Below are positions 24,060-31,684 of a stretch of DNA of 34,499 bases, piece by piece; within the stretch, counting starts at the first letter, position 1, and each line of letters begins with the position of its first letter. The notes under the pieces were generated by a model, which saw only the letters and a list, made by a program, of their open reading frames with translations, did not search any database and was not told where the DNA came from. Made by a program: the position numbers and the translations under genes. Source of the stretch: Nostoc sp. UCD121 (GTDB taxonomy: Bacteria; Cyanobacteriota; Cyanobacteriia; Cyanobacteriales; Nostocaceae); contig NZ_JACKZS010000067.1 in NCBI RefSeq assembly GCF_014222285.1, positions 1-34,499 on the forward strand. The letters are read 5' to 3'.

Positions 24060-24078
24060 GCAAAACAAGGATCTGAAT

Positions 24079-24107
24079 GTAGAGACGTTGCAATGAAACG
24101 TCTCTAC
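24079..24107 (+). terminator. Hairpin after ilvC (GTAGAGACGTT repeat)
   Basis: Arms GTAGAGACGTT and AACGTCTCTAC pair around a short loop (GCAATGA), 19 bases after the ilvC stop. The same palindromic word recurs at 25738-25764, so this is a dispersed repeat that may act as a terminator. A T-run is not obvious. Confidence 0.55.
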
Positions 24108-24150
24108 AATGATTTTGAAATTACGCAAAATTATTTTTCATGCCGCTATA

Positions 24151-24195
24151 GATGTTATTTAAAATGCGTAGAATAAGTGCATTTTAAATAACATC
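24151..24195 (+). repeat. Perfect 17 bp inverted repeat
   Basis: GATGTTATTTAAAATGC and GCATTTTAAATAACATC are perfectly complementary with an 11-base loop. It lies 92 bases past the ilvC stop and just beyond the 3' end of a possible small minus-strand frame. It could be a bidirectional terminator; it is AT-rich and lacks a clean T-tail. Confidence 0.6.
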
Positions 24196-24202
24196 GTTTG
24201 CT

Positions 24203-24322
24203 TTAGATTTTGAGATAATCTGCAATGTACTCTCCATAGCGATCGCGCAACATTTGTTCGCGGAATTTGAATCCTAATGTTTTCCCTCGACAGGATAGAG
24301 ATTTGCACAAGCACCGCGACAC
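24203..24322 (-). CDS. Possible small or remnant Cys-containing ORF
   Basis: On the minus strand a frame ending in TAA at 24203 reads, from GTG 24322, VSRCLCKSLSCRGKTLGFKF and then REQMLRDRYGEYIADYLKI, 39 residues. The frame stays open upstream to about 24378 but without an ATG. The C-x-C-x5-C spacing and the well-formed charged C-terminus look coding rather than random. No SD is visible for the GTG. It may be the tail of a decayed gene or a short real protein. Function unknown. The rest of the 24060-24398 gap holds two hairpins. Confidence 0.3.
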   Translation of the reverse strand: MSRCLCKSLSCRGKTLGFKFREQMLRDRYGEYIADYLKI

Positions 24323-24398
24323 AGTAATTGGTTCATATTTCAGTGGTTTCGTAGTCCTAGATAATTTAGTTACATTTCACTTTCGAGGTAAAAGCCCC

Positions 24399-25280
24399 TC
24401 AACCACTCTGTACCTCAACTTTTGCTTCCGGCTCAATTTTTTGAGAGCTTTGACTTAGAAGCAGAGCAACTAAGACAAGAATCGCGCCAATTAGACCGCG
24501 TATTCCCAGATGTTCTCCAAGTAGCCAAAACGAGAAAATTGTGGCGAACAATGGCTCAAGTGTATAAAGTAAAGCTGTTTCGTCGGCTGAAACCCATTGC
24601 TGTGCCAATGTTTGCAGCCAGATAACAGCAGCCGTCGCCAACAGCCCTAAGTAGACAATCACTCCCCAATGCTGGTGAATTACCTCAAATTGGTTAAGAA
24701 TTTGCGTGTTATTCCAGAGTAGACCTAGCACCGCAATGAACAAAAGTTGAACACTAGTGAGTGTTAAAGTGGGGTGACGGGAGGCGACTCGCTCTAGGAA
24801 AAGTATGTAGCCTGCATAGACAAAAGCATCAACGAACATCAACAGATCGCCAATTCCTAGTTCTCCCCCTTCCCAAAACATCACGCCAATACCGATCACG
24901 GCGACTCCAGCAGCTAAGAAAGTTCTTAACGGTACACGCTGACCACTTAGCCATGCTAGTAGCGGGACAATGAGTGCGTTCAAACTACCAATGAATGCAG
25001 CCCGATTCGCTGGTATAGTCTTGAGTGCAATTGTTTCTATAGCCAAGTAAAAGAAAAGCAAAAGCCCTAAGACTGTAGCATCACGCAATAAAAGTACGTT
25101 AATATTACGTAAATTTGCAGCCAAAACTGCGGCAGCGATGACAAAGCGTGTAGCGATTAATGCACTGGGTGGAAGGCTGGAAAGGATGTCTTTAGTCAAT
25201 GGAAAAGTTGTAGCGCTAATTACATTGACAAGGATAAGCAGCATTATTCCTTTTAAACGCAACGTATTTTCAATTTGCAT
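24399..25280 (-). CDS. EamA-family (DMT superfamily) transporter
   Basis: The 293 aa membrane protein has about ten hydrophobic helices in two EamA repeats (roughly 10-135 and 145-280). Typical stretches are SATTFPLTKDILSSLPPSALIATRFVIAA near the start and the second-repeat end SADETALLYTLEPLFATIFSFWLLGE. The family exports amino acids, metabolites or drugs; the substrate cannot be read. ATG 25280 is preferred to a TTG directly before it. The gene converges on ilvC, with a 339 bp spacer rich in hairpins. Confidence 0.9.
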   Translation of the reverse strand: MQIENTLRLKGIMLLILVNVISATTFPLTKDILSSLPPSALIATRFVIAAAVLAANLRNINVLLLRDATVLGLLLFFYLAIETIALKTIPANRAAFIGSLNALIVPLLAWLSGQRVPLRTFLAAGVAVIGIGVMFWEGGELGIGDLLMFVDAFVYAGYILFLERVASRHPTLTLTSVQLLFIAVLGLLWNNTQILNQFEVIHQHWGVIVYLGLLATAAVIWLQTLAQQWVSADETALLYTLEPLFATIFSFWLLGEHLGIRGLIGAILVLVALLLSQSSQKIEPEAKVEVQSG

Positions 25281-26120
25281 CAAATTAATTGATTGAATAA
25301 TGTTTCTTTACATCCATAGAGAATGCGATCGCATAGAGAATGTTGATTTTCCTGTATCCAGTCAGCGTCTTCTGAATTTAAGATTTTTACTTGGGAAAGT
25401 TCTACGAAGCAAGTTGGCACAATAAAAACAAACTTTGTAAAAAAATTAAGTAGGATAAAATCCTTATACTTATTGCCTTATCTCAACGGCAATTATTTAC
25501 GCCCATTTACTTAATCTGATTTTGGTAATTTTATGTCTTTTTTCACATTTCAATTAAAAGGTAAAACAAGTTAGCATTAATCCAATCCGAATTGTATCAT
25601 TTGCTGCGTTATGTTTAAAATTTATAATTACTAAAAATCTCCTAGTCACAAAAATTATGTCACTAAGTAGATAGCGATAAAATAGGCGTTACTGAATTCA
25701 GGTATGAAAATGATTTTGCGTGATTTCAAAACCCTTATAGAGACGTTGCAATGCAACGTCTCTACACCAAGATTCATATATCTAATCAGCAACGCCATAA
25801 AATAATTAAAAATGTTAGTAGACGCTTCGCGTGATCGCTTGGTGATGGATACCTGCAAATGAGATTGCTACATTGCGCTTCTCGTACACTGCGGTAAGCC
25901 GCTACACATCATTTATGGATGCGATGATTTTGGTATCATTTCCATTTCTCTTTCCTAAAAGGAGAGAGGCTTTGAGGCTTAGTCACCAACGCTAGCCGGA
26001 AGGGGCTGTTCTTATCCCATACAATTGAGAAACCCTATTTATAATCTGGTGAAATACAAAAATAAATAATTTATACTTGCAAAAAGGCTTTAATTCCGTA
26101 ACTACTAAAAGGATGCAGGT
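25281..26120. other. Long intergenic region with scattered repeats
   Basis: These 840 bp separate the divergent transporter and hydroxylase genes. A perfect hairpin word with arms TAGAGACGTTGCA/TGCAACGTCTCTA lies at 25738-25764 and the palindrome ATGCGATCGCAT (with HIP1 inside) near 25323. Short open frames here (for example a 67-codon minus-strand frame across the hairpin, 25655-25858) look non-coding. Nothing gene-like is supported. Confidence 0.5.
25738..25764. repeat. Palindromic repeat TAGAGACGTTGCA
   Basis: Perfect 13-base arms surround a single A. The word is shared with the hairpin after ilvC (24079-24107), which makes it a dispersed family in this window. Confidence 0.75.
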
Positions 26121-26960
26121 ATGAGAAAGTTTTTTGATTTCTGCTTCGAGGTTGAATTTTATCTAAAAATTGCTATTACTTGCACTATTGTTCAGCAAAT
26201 ATTTTATTGGTTGTTGCACAATATAGAACTCAATTTTATAACTCAAGTGCTGTTATACTGGTTTGTTGGTTCTATTTCATTTTATAGCATTGGTCTTTTC
26301 ATCGAAAAGGTAATTAAAAATAATGATAATTGGAGAGAGAAACTAACTGCCAGAGTTAAAAAAGTCAAAACACAACCATTCCCTTTATTTACTGCCAAAG
26401 GCATCATTACTGGAGAAATCAAAAGTTTCATAGCAGCTTTAATTATCCTCTACATAGCACCAGAGGTAAATAGAGGAAATAGTTTGCTCTCAAACTTTGG
26501 ATGGTTTTTGATGAGAATAATTGTTGCTGATTTCTGTTTTTACGTTTCCCATTCGCTACTTCACAGAAAATTTTTACAAAAAATACATTTAAAACATCAT
26601 GAGTTTGCCGACTCATCAAGTTTTGTTGCTGGACATAAGAGTTTGACTGAATATATTATTGTTACTATTACAGACCTTTTGCCTATCTTTATATTTGGGT
26701 ATGATATCACCCAACTATGTGCTTGGACTATTATAGGTAATGCTTACAACCTTGAAGGTCATAGTTCCTTATCAATATTTTTTGTTCCATCAGATTTTCA
26801 CGATCTTCACCACAGTTGTTTCAAGAGAAACTATGGAATTCAAGGATTTTGGGACAGGTTATTCAACACCCTAAACCCTCCTACAAAGAAGCCAGGAATT
26901 ATGTTCCCTGTAGCTTATTTGGAGCATATCACCATGAAGTTTTCTAATACTTCAGATTGA
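26121..26960 (+). CDS. Fatty acid hydroxylase / sterol desaturase family protein
   Basis: This 279 aa integral membrane di-iron enzyme shows the histidine clusters HSLLH (144-148), HLKHH (156-160), an additional His214 in LEGHSSL and HDLHH (227-231). Together they make the eight-His family signature. Hydrophobic helices lie near 15-33, 40-62, 100-115, 125-143 and 178-208. Relatives include carotenoid ketolase/hydroxylase-like and alkyl or sterol oxygenases; the substrate is not evident, with a lipid or hopanoid most likely. An AAGGA-like site precedes the ATG. It is convergent with the DUF427 gene. Confidence 0.9.
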   Translation: MRKFFDFCFEVEFYLKIAITCTIVQQIFYWLLHNIELNFITQVLLYWFVGSISFYSIGLFIEKVIKNNDNWREKLTARVKKVKTQPFPLFTAKGIITGEIKSFIAALIILYIAPEVNRGNSLLSNFGWFLMRIIVADFCFYVSHSLLHRKFLQKIHLKHHEFADSSSFVAGHKSLTEYIIVTITDLLPIFIFGYDITQLCAWTIIGNAYNLEGHSSLSIFFVPSDFHDLHHSCFKRNYGIQGFWDRLFNTLNPPTKKPGIMFPVAYLEHITMKFSNTSD

Positions 26961-27001
26961 TTGAAAATTTTAAATCTAGAGAACCTATTTTTTGATGTTT
27001 G

Positions 27002-27163
27002 GCTTACAGTGTATACACAATTCTTTTAAAGTTGTTACACAAGCCTTTTATTTCCCCAACTCCACTTTTTAAGGGGGAAAATCTCTTAAACTTCTCCAAT
27101 TTATAGGAGGATTTAGGAGAATCTGAAACATTTTTTTGTAGAAAGATGTGTGTACACCGTAGC
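27002..27163. repeat. MITE-like repeat with GTGTATACAC ends, copy 1
   Basis: The element starts GCTTACAGTGTATACACAA and ends GTGTGTACACCGTAGC, so its ends are imperfect inverted repeats. It shares the order of inner words (TTTTAAAGTTGT after the left end, GGAGGATTTAGGAG before the middle) with the element at 31180-31330. There is no ORF. It fills most of the 26961-27299 gap. Confidence 0.7.
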
Positions 27164-27299
27164 TGATTCTTGGAGAGATAAAGCGTAGTTTGGTGGAGTT
27201 GGTTGCAATGAATCTAAGAATCCTAAATAATTGTCTAAACTCGATATTCATGAGGCAAAATTTTCAAGAAATTCTGACTCATTAATTTTATGCCAAAAA

Positions 27300-27794
27300 T
27301 TACCACCCCATTGTTCCTGGACTACCTTTAAATGGCCCGACAATATCAGAGGTAATCCATCCCCCATAAAAATCACCAGGTTGAGACATAACTAGCTCAT
27401 CATTTACATAGCAAGCATCCATTAAACTAGGGTAAAAAGCATAGTATTCTTGAATCGTTACAAAATCAGATGTGGGGTCAAAATATCGCCAAGCAGCGTT
27501 ATTTATATACTTGTCACCGATGCTTATATCATAATACTGACACTTACCTTTCCATTCACACCAAGTTTTTTTAGGTGTTTCTATCAGATATTCTAGTTTA
27601 ATATCTTCTGAAGGAATGTAATAAGAAGGAGGATGGCTAGTTTCTATAACTCTTTTAGCTTTACTTGTTTCTGCTAAAACAATATTATTAACAATTATCC
27701 GAATTGATTTGTTTGTATCTTCTAAACGAGCCGGACGCGGATAATCCCAAACTGACTCTTGACCGGGTTGTGGTGGAATAGGATTTGGTCTCAT
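27300..27794 (-). CDS. DUF427 domain protein
   Basis: The 164 aa protein is a complete DUF427 member (small beta-barrel fold, no assigned reaction). Signature stretches are RVIETSHPPSYYIP (48-61), CEWKGKCQYYDI (79-90), NAAWRYFDP (98-106), YYAFYPSLMDACYVNDELV (113-131) and PGDFYGGWIT (135-144). No signal peptide or membrane helix. It follows egtB on the same strand after 241 bp, so it may be part of the ergothioneine region; co-transcription is plausible but not shown. What it does there is unknown. Confidence 0.9.
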   Translation of the reverse strand: MRPNPIPPQPGQESVWDYPRPARLEDTNKSIRIIVNNIVLAETSKAKRVIETSHPPSYYIPSEDIKLEYLIETPKKTWCEWKGKCQYYDISIGDKYINNAAWRYFDPTSDFVTIQEYYAFYPSLMDACYVNDELVMSQPGDFYGGWITSDIVGPFKGSPGTMGW

Positions 27795-28035
27795 ATTTAA
27801 TAATTTCCTGTTTTTACGTTGCCATTAAAATACAAAGGTAGTTCGCATGAATCCAATTCCATTCTAGGGTGATTTTTCGTACTATTCCTCCTAGATTTTG
27901 AGCTAGTAATATGTTTGCTGTCTCAGTAATATATTGAGCCTGATCGTTACAGGGAAAAATGGAAGATGTAAAACTGCTATTCTGTTACTATTAGTATCCT
28001 GCAAAAAATTATTTTTCTAAAACCTCATGTTGGGC

Positions 28036-29373
28036 TTAATGCTTGATATCTTGAACAATCCTAAAACCGGCGTGTTGATAAAAATTAGGACGGAACCAGT
28101 TGCGATAATATTTTAAAGCTTCTGTACCGTTAGTTATCCAGCATCCTCCTAACATCATCTGATGTTTATTATCAAAAAATATTGCAGAATTATCTTCGTA
28201 AAGGAAATGAGGCTTATATCCTGATAAAGGATTTAAATTATCACTCAAGTGTTCCCAAAGGTTTCCGCGTAAATCGTACAAACCAGAATAACTTTTGGCG
28301 GTTTTTAACATTCCTACTGGACTAGGTGAGCCAAATTTTAAATTTATATTGTAATTGTCTATATCTTCTGCCAAACCACTACCATAGGTTGCTAAATGAT
28401 ATTCAGCTTCACTCATTAAACGGGTATTTTTACCTTGCCAACAACAGTAAGCCATTGCTTCATAGTGATTGACCTCTACAGGCCAATCTAAGGGTAAGTC
28501 GATTTCATCAAACATGGCTCGATACTTGTAACTGCCATTTTGAGGTATCCAAAATTTCGGATATTTGATGTTGTTTTCAGTTTTCCAATGCCAAGATTCT
28601 TCATCCCAATACGCTTGGTTTTCGTAGCTACCAGCCTTGACAAAATAACTAAAGTCTGCATTGGTAATCAGATATTTACTGGCTAAAAAAGGATCTACTT
28701 CAACAGTGCGATCGCCATAATCAATATCCCATCCATAGGTCGGATCGTTAAAGGCTTTGCCAAGTTTTACTACCCCACCCATAACTTGTATCATTTCGTT
28801 TTGAGCAGTGTAGCCATTAAAAGGGGCATATTGCCAGTTTTGAGGGCGTTTCACTCTCTCAATTGGTAGTTGGCGAATTAACATCGAAGAGGTTTCAATA
28901 TGAATACGCTGGTGTTCAATCCCCATCATTAAAGCCCAGAGGGGATCGGTAGGGTGAATTGGTAGAGTAATTGGGGTAGTTTTAATTACTTCGGAAATTA
29001 CTGTATATGCTTGTTTTCGATACGCCCAAGTTTGTGCAACTTGTGGCCATTCTAAATGAGCGATCGCTTGATTTAATTCCTCTGGTACTTCTGGATCAAC
29101 TCCAATTTCAAACAGAATTTCATAGTCTGGATTAATCCTTTTTTCTAATAATCCAACGCTAATTAATTTATTGATGTAGAAAATAGCCGAGTGTCCCAGA
29201 TAGAAAATTAGAGGGTTTCTCAAAGGATCGGGATTTAGATAAAATGTATCTTCCTCCACTAAAGTTTTCATCAGCATATCTTCTAGTTGCCAAGCATTCT
29301 CAAAATAATCGAGGATAACTTGGCGATCGCAACTATCTAGTTTAGGTGGATGAGTAGATTGAAGACTGTTCAT
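28036..29373 (-). CDS. egtB: OvoA-like sulfoxide synthase acting as EgtB
   Basis: This 445 aa non-heme iron enzyme combines a DinB-like N-domain (about 15-175) with a C-terminal FGE/SUMF1-type domain (about 180-445). Probable iron ligands are His61 (LGHSAIFYIN) and His154/His158 in EHQRIHIE. The end GGCWITNGTEALKYYRNWF then HAGFRIVQ is typical of OvoA. Full OvoA also has a SAM methyltransferase domain, which is absent here. With egtD beside it, the likely reaction is oxidative C-S bond formation between trimethylhistidine and a thiol (cysteine or gamma-glutamylcysteine) toward ergothioneine. I recall cyanobacterial EgtBs described as OvoA-derived. ATG 29373 is chosen; a TTG four codons earlier has no SD. 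EgtE is not in this window. Confidence 0.88.
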   Translation of the reverse strand: MNSLQSTHPPKLDSCDRQVILDYFENAWQLEDMLMKTLVEEDTFYLNPDPLRNPLIFYLGHSAIFYINKLISVGLLEKRINPDYEILFEIGVDPEVPEELNQAIAHLEWPQVAQTWAYRKQAYTVISEVIKTTPITLPIHPTDPLWALMMGIEHQRIHIETSSMLIRQLPIERVKRPQNWQYAPFNGYTAQNEMIQVMGGVVKLGKAFNDPTYGWDIDYGDRTVEVDPFLASKYLITNADFSYFVKAGSYENQAYWDEESWHWKTENNIKYPKFWIPQNGSYKYRAMFDEIDLPLDWPVEVNHYEAMAYCCWQGKNTRLMSEAEYHLATYGSGLAEDIDNYNINLKFGSPSPVGMLKTAKSYSGLYDLRGNLWEHLSDNLNPLSGYKPHFLYEDNSAIFFDNKHQMMLGGCWITNGTEALKYYRNWFRPNFYQHAGFRIVQDIKH

Positions 29374-29560
29374 GATGTAACTCAATTGCTATTATAGAGA
29401 CGATTTAACTCTGGCTGATTTACTTGACAAACTTAATCAAAAAATTGCTAATGTTAATTGTTAATTGCATTCCGACTCTGTTTATCTTTTTCCAAATATG
29501 TTGAATATTGCTAAATGAAACATATCCATGAACAAAGAAATGCCGCTTCATTAGGCATTT

Positions 29561-29633
29561 ATAAATGGCGAAAACTACTGCTATACCGTAGGAAAAACAA
29601 AATACCTACTTGCCTTAAGTAAGCGCCATTTAT
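29561..29633. repeat. Inverted repeat between egtD and egtB
   Basis: ATAAATGGCG (29561-29570) and CGCCATTTAT (29624-29633) are perfect 10-base arms around a 53-base insert. The insert itself holds the smaller hairpin GTAGG...CCTAC. The feature lies in the 345 bp egtD-egtB spacer, which contains no gene; it could be a regulatory hairpin, an attenuator or a repeat remnant. Confidence 0.5.
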
Positions 29634-29718
29634 GAACAAACTATAAGCGTTATAAGTTAAGGTTTAAAGCCTAATTCACGGATATGTCTATTGAAATTCA
29701 ACTTTGGGGAAGCAAAAT

Positions 29719-30693
29719 TTAAGCTTGACAAAGAATTAACCCAAACCACTGATTGGGATCTGTCCAAGTTTTCAGAGTCTTAAGTCCATGTGTCTCCAGT
29801 TGTTTTTGCATAGTTACTAAATCAAACTTGCGAGAAATTTCGGTGAGAATGCTCTCTCCATCTGCAAAGCCAACTTGTAAATCTAGCGCTTCTAAAGATA
29901 CCTCATGACTCTTTTGGCAATGCAGATACATTTCTATTTGAGCATCATTTTGATTATAAATAGCTTGGTGAGTGAATAATTTGAGGTCAAAGTTACCCTG
30001 AAAACGCCAATTTAAATGAGAAAGAATATTTAAATTAAAAGCAGATGTTACTCCCTGATTATCATTATAAGCTGGCTCCAAAATCTCCTTGGGTTTTTGT
30101 AAATCAATCCCCAAAAGAAAGTAGTCACCTGCCTGCAAAGTCCTAGTAATTTGACTTAAAAAATTATCACATTCTCGTGGGTTAAAATTCCCAAGAGAAC
30201 TGCCTAAGAAAAAAATCATCCGTGATGCTGCAAATGTTGATTCTAGCTTTGTCAAGGCTTGTTCGTAGGTTCCTATTAATCCCTCAACAAATAAATTTGG
30301 ATATTTATGTTGTAGTTTTAGTACGCTAGATTTAAGGATGCCATGACTAACATCAATGGGTATATATCTACAGTGGCTGGCAATTTTTTGGTAAGCATCT
30401 AGCAAAAAAAGAGTTTTTGTAGAACTCCCACTACCTAACTCTACAAGTTCACAATTACCTGTTATCTGAGCTATTTCATCGGCATATTGTCGTAAAATCC
30501 ATGCTTCTGTTCGTGTTGGGTAATATTCTGATAATTCACATATTTGTTCAAATAGTTCTGAGCCGTAATCATCATAAAAATATTTAGGGGGTAAAGTTTT
30601 GGGATTTTGAATTAATCCTTGGATTACATCTTCACCTTCATTGTTGACAACTCGATTGTTCTCATTAAGAGATTTTAGATATGTAGCTAACAT
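29719..30693 (-). CDS. egtD: L-histidine N-alpha-methyltransferase
   Basis: EgtD transfers three methyl groups from SAM to histidine to give hercynine, the first committed step of ergothioneine synthesis, in the cytosol. The 324 aa length is typical. Landmarks are the family N-terminus KYFYDDYGSELFEQICELSE (37-56) with YYPTRTE, SAM motif ELGSGSSTKT (85-94), IPIDVS (111-116), and LGSSLGNFNP downstream. It precedes egtB on the minus strand (345 bp spacer), so the pair is an ergothioneine locus. The start ATG 30693 has no strong SD. Some members of the family are OvoA-type or diphthamide-like, but the motif pattern is EgtD. Confidence 0.93.
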   Translation of the reverse strand: MLATYLKSLNENNRVVNNEGEDVIQGLIQNPKTLPPKYFYDDYGSELFEQICELSEYYPTRTEAWILRQYADEIAQITGNCELVELGSGSSTKTLFLLDAYQKIASHCRYIPIDVSHGILKSSVLKLQHKYPNLFVEGLIGTYEQALTKLESTFAASRMIFFLGSSLGNFNPRECDNFLSQITRTLQAGDYFLLGIDLQKPKEILEPAYNDNQGVTSAFNLNILSHLNWRFQGNFDLKLFTHQAIYNQNDAQIEMYLHCQKSHEVSLEALDLQVGFADGESILTEISRKFDLVTMQKQLETHGLKTLKTWTDPNQWFGLILCQA

Positions 30694-31179
30694 TGTGTCA
30701 ATATGTTTAGTTCTGAATGAAGTACTTAATATGACATATTTAGTACTTTAATAGCAAGGCTTATTTGTAGGTAATTAACAATGAATCAAAATACGAAAAA
30801 TCTCTCGATTTAGTGTGGTATTAAAGCAGCTTTTACTAATTTCATATTTGTTAATTAATTGAAATATGGGCTGATAAATAAGTCTATAGGAATAGACATA
30901 AATACACTGCTAGAGTTAAACATTATCTACTACTAAAAAATGCCAAAGTACATAAGTTAGCTTTATCGATGATAACTTATAATTTTATTTAAAAATAATT
31001 GGAGCTTTGATAGCGATCGCAAAATTCAAAGAACTCTTCTTTTTATTTTAATAGATAACTAAAGTTTATCGAAAATGAGTTTTATCAAATGCCAAGCTAT
31101 CTATTTTTCTTTCATAAAAGTTAAATGATTTGCGATCGCCTGAATTAAAATATTTTCTCCTGTCAAAGACGCTTGCTAT
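30694..31179. other. AT-rich region upstream of egtD
   Basis: This stretch holds the egtD promoter on its left side and two HIP1 octamers (near 31013 and 31131). I see no gene, tRNA or clear -10/-35 pair. Composition is AT-rich with homopolymer runs. Confidence 0.5.
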
Positions 31180-31330
31180 GCTAGGGTGTATACACAAGTA
31201 TTTTAAAGTTGTCCCACAGCATTTAGATTCCCCCTATGGTAATAGGAGCCAAGGTTTCCCTTTTTAAGGTGGATTTAGGAGGATCTAACGTCGTTTTGTA
31301 CCTTGTACAGAGTTGTATGTACACCATAGC
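31180..31330. repeat. MITE-like repeat with GTGTATACAC ends, copy 2
   Basis: The element starts GCTAGGGTGTATACACAA and ends GTATGTACACCATAGC, so the ends are imperfect inverted repeats. Inner words TTTTAAAGTTGT and GGTGGATTTAGGAGGATCT match the order seen in 27002-27163. It is therefore a second copy of one family, about 4 kb away in the same orientation. There is no ORF. Confidence 0.7.
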
Positions 31331-31455
31331 TTAAAAGGAGAAAGGGTTTGAATTTTACTGCCCTTCCCTACAATTTCAATGCAATTCATAATCGCTATAT
31401 GGTATTAAGTAGGTAGTTAAAATTAAAGATAATAGTAAAATTAAACATAAAATAA

Positions 31456-31495
31456 AATCCTACTTTTGAGGGATGAATCGCTCAAAAGCAGGATT
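31456..31495. terminator. Strong hairpin in the pnp-egtD spacer
   Basis: Arms AATCCTACTTTTGAG and CTCAAAAGCAGGATT (one G-T-type mismatch) enclose a 10-base loop. A smaller hairpin, AGGGC-TAAA-GCCCT, follows at 31499-31512. They lie downstream of pnp on the minus strand, so they may end that transcript or protect its 3' end. No clean T-run follows. Confidence 0.45.
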
Positions 31496-31625
31496 GTTAG
31501 GGCTAAAGCCCTTACTACAAACTTTAATTTATTTAGGCTTAGTTACTTATCTTTTATAGTCATCAGAGAGATTTACAAGTATGAGTTTTAATAAATTTCG
31601 TGCAACTAATTTTGAGAAGCATACG

Positions 31626-31675
31626 GCGATGCCTTCACAGTAGGCATCGCGGATTTTAGATTTTATCTAAAATCC
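31626..31675 (-). terminator. Two adjacent hairpins directly after pnp
   Basis: Two stems stand side by side: GCGATGCCT/AGGCATCGC (31626-31650) and GGATTTTAGAT/ATCTAAAATCC (31651-31675), starting 10 bases after the pnp stop on the minus strand. This is the likely end of the pnp transcript; the T-run expected of a classic intrinsic terminator is weak. Confidence 0.55.
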
Positions 31676-31684
31676 CAAATCGAG

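Noticed and set aside
24079..25764. GTAGAGACGTT palindromes as a CRISPR array
   Set aside because: Only two copies about 1.6 kb apart, no regular spacing or cas genes.
25655..25858. 67-codon minus-strand frame
   Set aside because: Runs across a palindromic repeat and lacks any protein-like pattern.
28036..29373. Naming the sulfoxide synthase ovoA
   Set aside because: The methyltransferase domain of OvoA is missing and egtD is adjacent, which favours ergothioneine.
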